This document shows, one piece after another, positions 37,541-50,688 of a DNA stretch of 64,000 bases. This DNA comes from Tetrahymena elliotti 4EA. Lineage: Eukaryota > Ciliophora > Oligohymenophorea > Hymenostomatida > Tetrahymenidae. A model generated the notes under the pieces. The model made no database searches. It saw only the letters and a list, made by a program, of their open reading frames with translations, and was not told where the DNA came from. Position 1 is the first letter of the stretch, and each line of letters begins with the position of its first letter. Made by a program: the position numbers and the translations under genes. The stretch lies in NCBI GenBank assembly GCA_000231825.2, contig JH720396.1:101024-165023 (forward strand), read 5' to 3'.

Positions 37541-39011
37541 TCATTTTTGTGCAAGGACGAAGTCATCTTTGGCTTCAACTTATGCAAATATTTGATCTGG
37601 TGTTAATTAAATTACTTCATTATGTCTCTATAAATTGAGTACAACTAAACATCTTTTCATTAAATAAAAAAAATTTTAATTTTATTAAATGTTAATTCAT
37701 TTTTACCTTTCACATTATGGAAGAACAAGTTGCTTAAGAATTCCAAATCCATAATCATAGTAGTCAGTATCTAATTTTAAGTTTTTGTATTAAGGAAGTA
37801 GTTGCTCTTTAATATATTTTGATATTTCTACAACCTCATAAGAAAGTTAAGTAAAACTCTTGACCTTAAAACGGTCATACTCAATATCTTCTTAATGCAA
37901 GTTAAGCAAAGCCCATAAACCATATCCTTTCCAGAATAAGAGAGAAGTCTCTAAAAATGTCATGATGTCATCTCTAATTTCTTGTTTAATTTCTAAAAAT
38001 CTAGAATGAGCCTGAGTTAACTTAGTAAAGGATGCTCTACAAATCTGACTTAATCCTTTGAAATCTTTTTTTAATCTCAATTTTTCTGCATATAATGAAT
38101 TTATGCTTGTTTCTAATATTCTAATATTAAAGAAGGTAAAATAATAAATATCATATTTTAATAAAAATAAATAAAAAATTACAATTTCACAGAATAAAAC
38201 ACAGTTTGTTTAAACTCTGGGATCAAAAACTATTATCTTTGGACCAAGAAATAGAGAACATCATTAATTACATTATACAATCTTTAAATAGGCTAAATAC
38301 CAGTCTTAAAGGTTTCAACAGCTGTATCTAATTCAGCACTAGATATTAAAATTAAAAATGAATAAAATATTATTTTCAGCAAATTAAAAATATTATTACA
38401 CAAATTTATTCAATTCTTTATATTCTTGTGTCATGTTGAATGTATTATGAATGTTTTAGAGGACAAAATTTAGGTGAGGGAAAGCATCAAGTTAAAAGCT
38501 AAATGCATAAGAATATCTAGCCATCATAATCTCTGCAGCACATGCTTCCTAATTAGCTAATAGAATATTTTGAATAAATAAGATAATGACATAAAAAGTT
38601 ATATATTTACAGTTTTAGTTGGTTGTATAGTCTTGAATATTTTTAGAAATAAATGTTTTATATTTAAAGCTTGGAACATTGTACTATCTAAATCCTACTA
38701 ATGTCAACTATTTTATATATTATTAAAGTGTTTAATATAATTAATATTAGAAATTAATGAATTTATATTACCACTTCAACATTTGTCTTCAAATAATCAT
38801 CAAATATCTTCTTGTAATTAAGAATACCATCATTTAATTTCATGATCTCGATGATTTTTTCTTTAGTCATCACATTTTTATACTAATTTCTTAATGTATC
38901 TACATGATTAAGGTATTGTTAAGCTTGTTGGTCACCTTTTGCTTCAGGCTTAGCTAGCTATTCTAAATTGACATTATCTTTAATTTCTGGAATTTCAAAG
39001 AAGAATATCAT
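37541..39011 (-). CDS. Helical protein of unknown function
   Basis: Multi-exon minus-strand gene starting MIFFFEIPEIKDN. Exons read in order: a helical N-terminus (LRNQYKNVMTKEKIIEIMK), VPSFKYKTFISKNIQDYTTN, EIMMARYSYAFSFQLDAFPH, ETFKTGIQPIQRLYNVIND, then the largest exon (about 37720-38110) with KLRLKKDFKGLSQICRAS and SRFLEIKQEIRDDIMTF. The last exon ends IFAQVEAKDDFVLAQK before TGA 37541-37543. It is mostly alpha-helical, about 400 residues, without signal peptide or obvious membrane segment. The consistent exon phases and conserved-looking aromatic positions suggest a real conserved protein, but I do not recognise the family. Upstream exons beyond 39011 cannot be excluded. Confidence 0.65.
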
Positions 39012-39705
39012 TTTTGAGTGTGTTTGCTTATTTATGTTATGATTAAATATTATTTAGAATCTGATAAGAATTTTGATAGTTTTTTGTAAAATTAGAATTA
39101 TTAAAAAAAGAGGAGCTATTTAATAACGCAAATGATTGATATTATATATTTAATTTTCCTCAAATAAAAAGATATTTAATAGAATGCAAATATTAGAAAA
39201 ATATTTGAATTGATTGATAAGACTACTAAAAATACTATTGATATTAATACTTCTTAATATAGAGCGATTTTCAGCATAGTATTATGATAAGAATTACCTT
39301 ACCAGTAAAAGAAATATATTCTAAAAGCTTAGATGTAATAGATACATTCACAATTTGAATTAATTTAATTATTCCTTGTATTTTAAAATCACCTCATAAA
39401 TTTTGATTTTATTTTTTTTAAAATTTAACTTTTATTATTCTCTTTCTTCATAAATAAATTTATCATTTCAAATTCAAATTTAAAATAGATTTTTATCATG
39501 TGTTGAGAAATAAGGATAACGATATCAACCTACAGTTCAAATTTTTTTCTTTTTTTTACTTTTAAAAGCTAAGTATTATTCATAATATTTTTTTATTCTT
39601 TCTTTTCCCTTTTCATTTGCAGTACCACAAACATTTATTATTCTTATGTCCATTTTTTAATTTAATTTTATAAAATATTTTTTAACAAAATATAAATAAT
39701 CTAAT
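39012..39705. other. Intergenic spacer between two minus-strand genes
   Basis: AT-rich. Upstream region of the helical-protein gene and 3' flank of the next gene. No coding frame found. Confidence 0.4.
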
Positions 39706-42700
39706 TCAACAAAAAGAATTAATTCTTGTGTGATTCTTTTAGTTTTTTTTATTATTTTAGTTAGTATTTACAGTATAAGATGTAATTATTGGATCAAAGT
39801 AAGATTCTTCTGTAATTTTTGTATCTAAATATGGACTTGTCTATTTTTATATTTCAAATGAACTATTACAAAAATTTGTATTTATTTTTTTAAGTTCTTA
39901 GCCAATGCTTTTATATCTTTTCTAATTTTACTAGGTGTTATTGTTTTTATCTTTTTGATTTATTCGTTGAGTAAAAATTCTACTTTTTATCAGTTGGCTG
40001 ACAGGTTTTTCAAAATTTGTATCTGCATCTTACTCATTTTCTTCTGTAATTGCTGTGTTTCTATAGATTGATTTTATGTTTGGTTTTTCATTTAAAATGT
40101 AAAATTTTGATTTCTCAGCAAAAAGAGAATTTATATCTATCAAATGATTAGAAAGGCATTCATTCATTTATTTTTCATCAAAAATTTTCCCTAATTCTAA
40201 TTGTTATTTGATGTATTTTAAAAATAATTTTTCATTATTTTCAATATGCTTCTCATAATCCTATTTAAGGTAGATCAAGAGCTAGTTTAACTACTTAGAT
40301 TATATTTTATTTGTCTATATGCTTTAACTAAATTACTTGCTTAGCTTTTTTTTAGTTTAAAACCATTTTTTAGTTGATAAGTTTTTAGCAGAATCTTAAT
40401 TTAAATTAGTGATAGAATTAGTGCTATGTTAGTTTTAATCTATTTCGTTATTTTATAAAAGCTAGGATTAATCATCTATCAATTTAATCTTTTAAATCAT
40501 GTTTTCTTTCCTATTCCAGATTTGATAATTTAAAATACTTTATGTGTTCTTGTTTAAATTTTCTAATTAGAATTAAATTTAAATAAAAGTTTGTTCAAAA
40601 TTTCTGTAAATTATTTAAATATCAAAAATTTACATTTTTGCTTTTAGATTTTGATCATATTTTATGCAAAATAATGAAATTAAATTCTAGAGTGGTCTAT
40701 ATTATTTTCTTTTGCTTAGATTATCTTATCAAAGTCTATATTTTTGTAGTTTTAACTGAATTTTTATTTGAGTTGATCCTCACTTACTTCATTCAAATAA
40801 AAATTATTAGTAGACGAGTAAAACTAATTAGGTGTTTGAATAGGCTCTGATTTTTCTTTATCATGTCTTTAGAATATAAGGAATATTTGAAATTAATTAT
40901 TGAAAATCTAAATTTTACTTAAAAGTTTCAAAAAATGAAATATTTTGTCCCATAAGAGTTTGAGATAAATTACTTTCAATGTATGAACTCCTATCCATCT
41001 CTGTTTCTAAATTACCATAATGTAATAACCTTCTAGGTACTTTAGCTTTATATTTCTTTTAGTAATTTTAAAATTTGATAATAAAATTTTTGGTAGAAGC
41101 AATTTTACTTAAGTTAAAGGCATATTCTGCAAAAGTTTCTTATAAGGATCATTTTTATATAACTGACTAATTTAAATTTTATCATTTTCGAGTTTCAAAA
41201 CCATATTATTAAGTCTCTATATTCATTTTAAAAAGTTTAATATAAATTTTATAAAATTTTAATTTCTTTTCTAAATTTAATTTGTTAAAAGCATTAAAAG
41301 AATTCATTTATGTTTAACTTCTTTTAGAATTAATTAGTAATTAATTTACAGATTTATGCTCCACAGTTTGCTTGAAAAACCTTATTTTAGTTTTATCTTT
41401 TAAATACTCATCTATGGATGGTATGTCTTAGTAGGTTTCATCATTAATATAATATTCTTTTGACAAATCATCAAGATATTACTTTTATTAGCCTTAATTT
41501 TAAATTAAATTTTTAGTCTTTATGCTACTTTCAGTTTTTTACATATTTGCTTAATTTTAAACAGATTAAGACCTCACTTTTTAACTTGTTGTATTTCCAT
41601 TAATGCTTTAAGTGTGAAAGTTGAATTATATTTTAGGAGTTAAAAAAATTGATTCTTGATTTTATGGAGAGTTTACATTCGGAAAACTTTACAAATCTTC
41701 TTAATTATTATTATTATTTTATGAATTTAATTTATTTGGCTAATTGTGTATAGAGTGCTCTTCTAGAATAAGCTTTAATCTTGATTGGTTGTTTTAGTTT
41801 TAACTTTATGAAGCGTATGAAGGAGAAGCATTTCTAATTCTAGAAATGTCAGAAGATTGCTACTTAATATACTTTTTAATACTAGGAAAAGCATCTAAAT
41901 TAAATGTTTTCTTTTTTTCATGGTTATGGGCAGTAGAGAATTTAGCTAAATCAGCTAAAAATGATTCGTTATTATTTTTAAAGACATCTTTTGAATTATT
42001 GCTTACAGTGTTAAGCTATAAATCTGCATCTTGAAATTATTACAATTTTTTTTCAAACTATTCCCTTTCATTTTGTTTGGTATTATTTGTCACATTAATA
42101 TTATCCTCATTTTACTAATTTGTATTTTTGTTTCTTTAAAACTTAATTCTTCTTCTTGCTTGAAGAGTTTCAATTGCTTATCTTTTCAAATTTGCTGGAC
42201 TGTTTTTGAAAAATGAATCTGAATAATATTTAGAAAAATAAGGTTTTTATTTATTTTAAAATATTTTCAGAAATTATTTCTATTTTACTGTTCATTTCCA
42301 ATTAAATCCTTTGCGGATTAGGAGTTTCTGCCTTTTTTACATTCATATCTTTACGATATGCTAAAAGAAATTTAATAGTTTAATAATTAGATGGCTAATA
42401 ATTTATTATTTTTAATAAATCTCCTAATATTTTCTAAAAATCTAAATTTAGGATGCTAATATTGCTGTTTTTTTCTGTTAATACCAAATTTTGACACAAA
42501 AATAATACTAAGAATTTCTTCAACAAAAAAATAATTCACATTTAGTCTTTTCAAAGATTTTAGCCATTCATTGAATCAGTCTTAAAAAAGATTTTTTACA
42601 TTAAAGTAAGCTTTAAATAATTGTTAATTAAACTATTTTTGATATTTTATTTGCTAATAAGTTTTTATCTAAACGTTTACTGTGCAAAATAAATATTAAA

Positions 42701-43048
42701 TCAAAGATTAATTGTTTGATAGTGCATTTATTAATACTTATTTTATCTTTTTAGTAAGTTATTTTCTTTTTATAAAAATCTAAAAGTACTTTACCATTAT
42801 TTGTAGTTAAATGTTTAATTTGTTATTGAGATAATTTAATTTTTATTTGAAATTTTTAATATTGTGAATTTAAACTATTTAAAAATATCCTTATCATAAT
42901 TGCTTAAATTGAGGGTTGAAGTTAAATTAATCCAAAATCTATCATTTTTGTGAATAATAAATAATATGTTAGTAATTACATATTGTATTTGCTTGTATGA
43001 GTATTAAGAATTTAGAATATTTCCTTGATAATTGCTTTTAAAATCCAT
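39706..43048 (-). CDS. Large Q/N/S-rich protein of unknown function
   Basis: Minus-strand gene with several introns. The 5' part (43048 to about 42290) begins MDFKSNYQGNILN and continues with a basic, helical region (QLIFDLIFILHSKRLDKNLL; EWLKSLKRLNVNYFFVEEIL). An intron near 42170-42295 joins it to KRQAIETLQARRRIKFQRN. The middle (about 42100-41300) is Asn/Gln/Ser-rich with islands such as FLADLAKFSTAHNHEKKKTF. The C-terminus includes LYKNDPYKKLLQNMPLTQ and EKPVSQLIKSRIFTQRINQK, and ends RINSFC at TGA 39706-39708. No known domain seen. Exon joins in the first 500 bp and near 41200-41260 are unresolved. It shares a short divergent promoter region with the gene at 43323. Confidence 0.6.
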
Positions 43049-43322
43049 TTTTAGATTAATTGTTTGATTAAAAATTAAAATTATTTGTAATTAATAATGA
43101 GAAATATTATTTTAGCAAAAAAAAAATTAATGAGAATTTGGTGATAAAAAAATATATGAGTTATTTTTCAACAATAAAATTATCTTTTTTGACGTTAGTA
43201 TTATGAATTATAAAAAAATAATTAATTGTAATTCTATCATTCCAAAATTTCTTTAATAAAAGGTTTGTTTATCTATCTATTCATTTATTTAGTTTTACTA
43301 ATTAAAAAGTTAGAAATTAATT
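43049..43322. promoter_or_regulatory. Short bidirectional promoter region
   Basis: Only 274 bp separate the start codons of two large divergent Q-rich genes (43048 minus, 43323 plus). Both 5' UTRs and both promoters must lie here, if the starts are correct. The sequence is A/T-rich with a TATC repeat near 43270-43285. No specific factor site can be named. Confidence 0.45.
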
Positions 43323-46300
43323 ATGTAAGAAGAGATGAGACAGAAATTGCAGGCTTAGTAGAATTATCAATAAATGAGTGATAAAGATGTTAGTAAATAG
43401 AATATTGATGCTACAAGTACAAATATAAAATAGAATGATAAAAAGTTTGATGAAAAGACAAATATAGAGTATAAACGACTGTATGATTTGCTTTGTGAAG
43501 AGAATTAGGCAAAGTAGAAGAAATATTTATAGATAAAAAGTATTTATTAAAATGGTAGTTATTTAGTTTAAGAAAAAGAGAAAGATCCTTTGTCTGATGA
43601 TCTAAAGTTTAAAGTAAGAGGAATTGTTACCCATGCTGGAGAAAAGAGTGAAGATATCATTCATAGAACTATATAATAAAAAAAAGCTGAGTTAGAAGTA
43701 ATGGAGAATTAAATTTAAGAATAGATTATGTACAACTAAACATTAAATTTTATGGCATTAAGAACTGATTCTATTTTAAAAGATTAAAGAAAATTAGTTT
43801 TAAAAATGGAGAAGCTAAATAAAATTGTTGACAAAAGAAATTAAGATTATACATAAATACTGAAAGATTATAAGAGCTAATAATAGCTAACATAATTTAA
43901 AATGGCTGAATAAGTAGCTTAATTAGTTAATAAAGAGGAAATATATAAAACAATCGATTAAAATAGAATGAAAGCATAAAAGATGCAAAATGAGGATATC
44001 CAAAAGATAAGTTAAGAATATGAGCAAATTGTGAAGTAGATTGCAATACAAAAATAAAAAGTGGAAGAATAGGCTACTTAAATAACAGAATTAAACTAAG
44101 TTGTTACTAAAGTTGCAAATATGAAAACGAGCTTTCCTTATACCTTTCAAAGAGGAGAAGCAATGCTCTATGTTGTTCATATTTTTGATCATCCTCTGAT
44201 TGAGAATATTTTAGGTGATTTATTTTATGTAGGAGGTAAAGAAAATAGGACTTTAATCCTTGATTCTTATTAAAAGATTCCTTACTAATCTTCTAATAGT
44301 TAAAACAATACTCCTACTTCGAAAAAGCTAAGAGATATTTTTTAGAAATTTAGCAAAGGAAGTATGAATTCGATAGTTATCCAAGAAGAGAGAAAGTAAA
44401 TGAGATTTGAATACAGACACTAAGTGTCTAATTCATTTCACAACTCTTAAATTATTTTAAAGGATAATTAAATTTTTGGTAGACTAATTGAGTTAATTTG
44501 TTAAAAAGAAAAAAAAATGAATAACTAAACTGACAACTCCCAGCAAAATGCATAAAAAAATGAAAAAGTTTCAAATAAAGCACACAGACCATCTATTTTT
44601 ATCAAAAATAGAAATCTTGGATTAAATTCAGAACTAATAAGTGGGAAAACCCCAAAAAAAAATTATAATTATGACAACCAAAGTTAAATTTAAAATAAAT
44701 TAGATATTAATATAATAGAGGATGAAGTATTTAGTGTAGTATTAAAAGTGAAAGATAAATTTCTTAATATTTCTAGGTAATAGAAAAACAATTATTCTGA
44801 TGTAGAATACAGGTTTTTACTTAAAGATTTGACAAAACTAGATTCTAACTCTAATGGGTATATGCCTGTTTTGGTAAATTTATTATTTTAAGCTTTTATT
44901 TAATTAAAGCCATGGATATGTTTGGAATTGGATTGATCCAAATTTTTAGATTAGATATGAATATAAAATCATATTCTTAAAGTATTTTGTTTATCAAAAG
45001 TTTATCATCCAACTTAAAAAACTTATAAGAGATCCAAATCCAGTTCATAAAAATTTAATTATTTGAGATATTTTAAGTTGGATCGGTCAAAAATAATAAA
45101 TCTCAAACAATCTAATTTAGAGTAAAATTTTCAAAAATCCCTCAATTTTGTCTTTTATTTTACAAAACCAAATCCAGTCCAACAAAATTTTTATTTTGTC
45201 TATATTCACTAAATTCTACTTAATTTTTTTAAAATCTTATAAAAAGTTGAGTAGGATATAAAGATATGAAAAAACCAATAAAATAAAGATAGATCAGAAG
45301 ATTTGTGACATGTTTTAAAAAATGAGTAATAAATTTATTTAGATGAGAAGCTATTTATCTTAAAAAATATAAGAAAAAAATATGAAATATGAAAAAAATA
45401 AGAGATTAAGAGACAAGCTGTGTTAAATAAAGCTTCAAAAATAAAAAAAATACAACATCACAGATGATAATGCCTAAAGCAGTAATTATTTTCTGATTGC
45501 AAATATACAAAACTCAACAAATGGAGATGATGATGAAGAAGAAGATTATTAAAATAAAGATATTTTTTAAAGTGAAGATTTGTAAAATTCATAATTAGGT
45601 AGTTAAGAATAAGAAATGAGAAATGAGCGTTTGATGGATAAGTCAATTATCATCAAAAAAACTCAATCTATTTCTCCAAACTTAAAAGGTATCATTTAAA
45701 TTCATTCTCTTAAAAAAATAAATTTGTTAAACATTATTGTAAAAAGATTTTGGAACTAGAATATCTAATACAAACTTTATTGAGAGCTAAGTGGAAACTG
45801 TAGAATAAGTGGGATCTTCTTATAAAGGTTAAGTTCAAAAGCAATATCATACAGATTTTAATTCAATAAACATTTTAAACAGCAAACTAGATACACTGAG
45901 ATATACAAATATTCATATGTTTACAGAAAGTATAAAAACTAATAATAGTCATCATCCTTTTGAATCATAATTTATTGTTTTAGAAAAAACATTAGGGGTA
46001 ATTTTAATTAAATTTTTATTTATTTTGCAAAACTTATTCACTTATTGATGTTATTACTTATAAGGTTGTTAAAAGGATTCTCTAACTAATGAATACATGT
46101 CTCTAATAGGCATAAGCCATTTTAATGAATGATACAGATTCTTATAGAGATCTTTCTTAGGCTTAGTAATAATTTCACTATTTCAACACCAAAATGCAAG
46201 AGTTTATGAAATAATAAGAGGGAAGGTTTTTTGGATCTTTCAAATTTAATTAATAATACAAAAAGAATTATACAGGTGGATTAAATTCATTGTTAAAGCA

Positions 46301-49300
46301 ATTTAAGCTTATCTTTCCTGAAAATCTCTCATCAGCTCAAAAAATGTTTCATAGCCTGATAGCTCATGATGTAGTTGTAATTAATTTTTTAGATATTGAA
46401 TATGTTGAAAATGAACTTAAAGAAATCAAGTCACGTTATGACGAAGAAATACACTCTTTCGTTATGAAATTTAATGATGAATAAGATTTTAATTTAGAAA
46501 TATCATAAAATCCTAAAAATAATTCATGGAATCCTTAATCCCTAATAGATGTGCTTCAGCCTCTTAAAGATAAAGAAGACAAAATATTAAATTATGCATA
46601 AAAATGTTTGGAATTTAAGCTTATGGATATGATTTAAGAATCTAGTAAATAAATTATTGAAAAGGCACAACATTAATGCTAGCAAACAACAAAAAATTTA
46701 TTCGATTTATGTTCAGAGCTTTATTTAACCATTTTCTAAATCTTAGTTAAAAGAAAACAAATTGTTGATTAAATTAGAATTAAAAAAGAAAGGGAAAGTC
46801 CAACTAATACTGTGTCTTTTGTTTTTGATTCAAAGATATATGGGGATGACAAATCAAAAGGACATAATTTGACAATAAAGCTACAACCTGAAATTAGAAA
46901 ATAATCAAATGCTTTTTCTAGCTCAAACAAACTCGCTATGGATAGAAAATCTGTTCTGAAAGCTAATGAAAATGATAGCTAAGCAAAAAAAAATATTATC
47001 TCTGTCCTGAACAAGGCAATTAAAGAGAAGAAAAAGAATTAAGCAGAAAAATCTCCTCTAAGAATGAAAAGTGATAAATTTTTTGTTATCAATGAAGAAG
47101 GTAATAAGGAATAAGGAAGCAGCTAACAAATTCAAAACACAGATTCAAACTAAAAATCAAATTAAAGTGCTTTTAAGTTAGAGCAAAAAGAAGATTCCTA
47201 AAATAAATATAAAATGTTAAAAGAAGAGTAAGCAATAAAAAGTGACTTGCTTAAGATAAATTCTGCAAGCTCTACTCATTTAGATGTACAACAAGACATG
47301 TAATCCCCTTTAGTTTTTAATAAAAGAAAGTCTTCAATTTTAAAATAATTGGAAAAGAATTTTAATTTTTAAGAAAATCTTTTGCTTGATATTCCGAGAA
47401 AGTCAATTAGTTTTAATTCTGAATAGTCTTTAGAAAAGATAAGCTTAGAAAATTTTTAATTTAAAGAAGCGAATAAATTGAATGCAGCTGATAGTGATTA
47501 ATAGCAAATGAATTAGAGCTAAGATAAAAATTAAGATAGCTTTTTATAAAAATAAAGTATGATTACATCATAATATGATAAAAAAGATAAATCAAATTCT
47601 GATGCAAAATTTAGGGCAAGTTACTTCTATAATAATGGCTAAACAAATCCATTTTAGATCTCTTTATATAAAGATAAAACTAGCTAAAATAGATCTGAAG
47701 AAGAGCAGAGAATTTTAATTAGCTCATTAGGATACTACAAAAATAAAGAGAAAACAATAAATAAAGTTATTTAAAAAAAGTAAATTGAAAATGGGGAAGT
47801 TTATGATAGCTTTAATTCTTCGTTTTTAACAGTAGACCTAAAAACGAAATAAAATATAATTTCTCTGACACCAAAAATAAAAAAAATTAATGGTTTTACT
47901 AAGAATTAAATTATTGAGTTATAGGATGATTAAAATGATGTAAATTTATACAAAGAAGCTGTTTACTTTGAGGAAGAACGTAAAAATATCAAGCATATCA
48001 TTTAAGAAGAGACCAAATTCTTTTCTCATTTTCGTCCTATATCTAAATCAATCAAGGACTTATCAACTCCAGATAAGTTTAGAAAAAATGAAGAACGGAA
48101 TAGAATATCTTCTTTAAATAACTCCCAACACAGGTAAAAGAATAACTCACTCAATACTTCATCTATTGCAAATACATCAAAGATTATGTTAATCAATACA
48201 CAATCAAGCTTATCACCCTCCTAACTCCCTTCAATACTAAAAAATTTGTCTCCTTCAAGTTAATCTTTATAAGACTCAAAAGTTAAAGTTGTAAAATTCC
48301 CAACAGTTAGTAATAAAAAAGGGGTTAATTTCAAGGATTAACCTTAAATTGAAAAGTAAGCTTCTGATGAAAATAGAAAGCAAAGTATAACAACTGATAC
48401 CCTAAATTTAAGTAAGATCTCTATTACTAAAAATGAAAATATGAAGGGTTCATTATCTCCCTTTAAAATTTAAGAAAGTAATAGAGATAATTTGATCAAA
48501 TAACATTTAAAGTAATAGGAAATCAATTAATAACCAATTACTAGCTAACATATATCCCAATAGTAATAAACCTAACCTAGAGGAAGATCAAAATAACCAT
48601 ATTCAGACAAAATTTCTAGTAATAAAGAAAGACTTTATTAACAATTCAATCCAGAGACCATGTAAGGTGAAGAGTTTATCCTAGAAAAATATAAGAAAGA
48701 TTTTTTGCATTTAGATTAAGTTTATAAGGCTACTATTTAAGCGAATAAAGAAAAATTAGAAATGATGAAAAGTAAAGTTAATAGTGATCCACAATCTGAA
48801 GAAAATATCAATAATGATATATTGAAAAAATATTATGAGCCCAAAAAGAGAGTAGATCTGTAAAAATTACTCTCTAACACAGCTAATAAATAATTTGGAT
48901 AAAGGTAAAAAAGTGAAGAATTTAACAGAGAAGAGTCTTCTAACTCACTAAAAGAAGAAGTAACAAATAAGGAATCGAAAACAAAAATACATTAAGAATG
49001 GGCTTAACAAGAGCACTTAACAAATCGAGAAGGTTCCTCTAATAAAATGAAATAGAAATCAAAATAAAAAAAATCATAAACTAGTAAAAAACATAATAAA
49101 AATTTAATTGAAAATAAAATTTAAATTAAAAAAAAATCTTCTAAAAAAAAATCTAACAAATAAAAGTAATTAAAAAACTAACAAGCTGCTGAAGGAGAAG
49201 ATAACCCTCATAATTATGACCCAAAAAATTAAAATAAAATTGAAGATAATTCAAGTGATATGAATGATAGTAAACTAGATATTTATGATGATTTAGGATC

Positions 49301-49409
49301 TAGCAGTGGTTGTAGTAACAATAGTAGTAAAAGTAATGTAAGTATTACTTATGATAGGAATAATCTACAAAAAGAAGCAAATAACCAACAACAATTCATA
49401 AATTCTTGA
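43323..49409 (+). CDS. Very large coiled-coil and Q/S/K-rich protein
   Basis: Four exons, 43323-44873, 45247-45688, 45747-45997 and 46065-49409, sum to 5589 nt (1862 aa) with all phases consistent. The first ~270 residues are strongly coiled-coil (for example VMENQIQEQIMYNQTLNFMA; KAQKMQNEDIQKISQEYEQI). A compact region follows at about residues 280-400 (FPYTFQRGEAMLYVVHIFDH, IENILGDLFYVGGKENRTL). Around 46090-46780 there is a helical, conserved-looking segment (LNSLLKQFKLIFPENLSSAQ; IAHDVVVINFLDIEYVENEL; LFDLCSELYLTIFQILVKRK). The rest is long, Lys/Ser/Gln-rich and probably disordered, ending QQQFINS at TGA 49407-49409. No enzyme motif or membrane segment found. A cytoskeletal or scaffold role is only inferred from composition. 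The first intron (44874-45246) carries an inverted repeat. Confidence 0.75.
45007..45083. repeat. Inverted repeat inside an intron
   Basis: ATCCAACTTAAAA at 45007-45019 is a perfect 13-bp inverted match of TTTTAAGTTGGAT at 45071-45083, with a 51-bp spacer. Nearby degenerate copies of GGATTTGG/CCAAATCC occur at about 44930-44945, 45031-45042 and 45166-45180, and TTTGAGAT/ATCTCAAA pair across 45063-45110. All of this lies inside intron 1 of the gene at 43323. It could be a small decayed mobile element or simple repeat. Confidence 0.45.
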
Positions 49410-50424
49410 TAATTATGTATTTTAATAATTTTAATACCATACAAAATATTTACTTTTAATAAACAATGTAAATAGTATTTCAAAAATATTTATTCTATGA
49501 TGTATAAAATTTCTTTAAAAGCTTAAATATTTTAATTTATAAAAGGCTCAAAAAATACTTTTAAGCTATTGTTAAATATTTTGCTTTTGTTTAATTTTTT
49601 TCACTAAGCATTTTTCTCAAATAAAATTTGTAGATAAGAAAGTATCATATCATAAAACACAATTTAAATAATACTTTTGCTTCATCTTATTAGGTTTGTT
49701 ATCCTAAAAAAATAAATGCTAAAGAATGTATCACATTTTAATAAAAATACTTCTTCAATTTTAAAATAATTATTATATTAAATATTTAAGATTAAATTAT
49801 AAACTAAAATATAGTTTAATATTTTAATTTTATTAGATTTATTCTAAAAAGTTAAAAAATGAAATTTTAACTATTTAAGATTTAAAGTTGTTTACTATGA
49901 TCGAAAATTTCTTACAAGTTTTTTTTCTTAATAAATAGAATGACTGTCTTAATTAAAAAAATAAGAAAAATGTGGATCATAAAATTTTATATAATAAAAG
50001 ATTGAAAGCTTTAAATTTAATTTTCTGCTTTTAAAGAAAATTATTTTTATTATTTGTTTGTTTGTTTGCTTGCTTGCTTGTTAATTAGTATGAAAAAATA
50101 TGTTGTTAACTTTTTAATATCTTAAAGAATAAATTAAAATTCAAATTTTTATCTTTATTTATGTATTTTTTAAAAAGCTGTTTCAAAATTTATTTTATTT
50201 TAAAAAATAAACAACCCACAAATATTTTATTTTACAAAATTGTTAAATTAAAATATTCGGCTTTTAGTCAAACTTTAATTTATTCATAAAATGCTTTTTT
50301 ATTTCATTTTAAGCGTTTTTTATAACTAGATAGTGGATCTGTCTAAAAATAGTTATACAATTTTTAAAAAACAAATATTCATACACTTTTTTTTAATTAT
50401 ATAGTATGGTTGAATTGAGGAAAC
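49410..50424. other. Convergent 3' intergenic region
   Basis: AT-rich spacer between the large coiled-coil gene and the dynein light chain gene. It contains the TTTG/CTTG microsatellite at 50053-50081. No coding frame recognised. Confidence 0.45.
50053..50081. repeat. TTTG then CTTG tetranucleotide repeat
   Basis: About four TTTG units followed by about three CTTG units, changing once from T to C. A simple microsatellite in the 3' spacer. Confidence 0.7.
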
Positions 50425-50688
50425 TCAAGCCTTCCAAAGTAATAAGCATAATTCATTAATTTTAAAGAAAATATATTTTTTGGTTTGGTGAATGATATGA
50501 GATCCGAAATTTCTGCCAACTATGCAATTCCATCCATATCCATCAATCTTATCAAATTCGTATTTAATATAATGAGCAATTTGCTTTTCTTGTTTGTATT
50601 CTTTTACAGCATTAATAGCAATTTCTTTAACTTTTTTAATCATATCTTCTTCCATATCGGTAGCTTTCACTTCAGGTTCGTGATTCAT
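50425..50688 (-). CDS. Dynein light chain, LC8 type
   Basis: Single exon, 87 aa, the normal LC8 length. LC8 is a homodimeric hub that binds dynein intermediate chains and many other short linear motifs; in ciliates it is found in axonemal and cytoplasmic dyneins. Motifs: [20 protein letters not shown] (helix 1), [20 protein letters not shown] (helix 2), [20 protein letters not shown], the family signature corresponding to [21 protein letters not shown], and a final hydrophobic strand LCLLLWKA. The conserved GRNFGS and the target-binding strand are present. It is more divergent than the nearly invariant canonical LC8: helix 2 has DGYG where most members have YNPT. It may therefore be one of the specialised paralogues that ciliates carry. 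Confidence 0.93.
   Translation of the reverse strand: [87 protein letters not shown]

Noticed and set aside
40638..42216. Hydrophobic plus-strand frames
   Set aside because: Antisense to coding exons of the minus-strand Q/N-rich gene at 39706-43048.
50053..50081. TTTG/CTTG tract as a telomere-like sequence
   Set aside because: Tetrahymena telomeres are GGGGTT repeats; this is an ordinary microsatellite.
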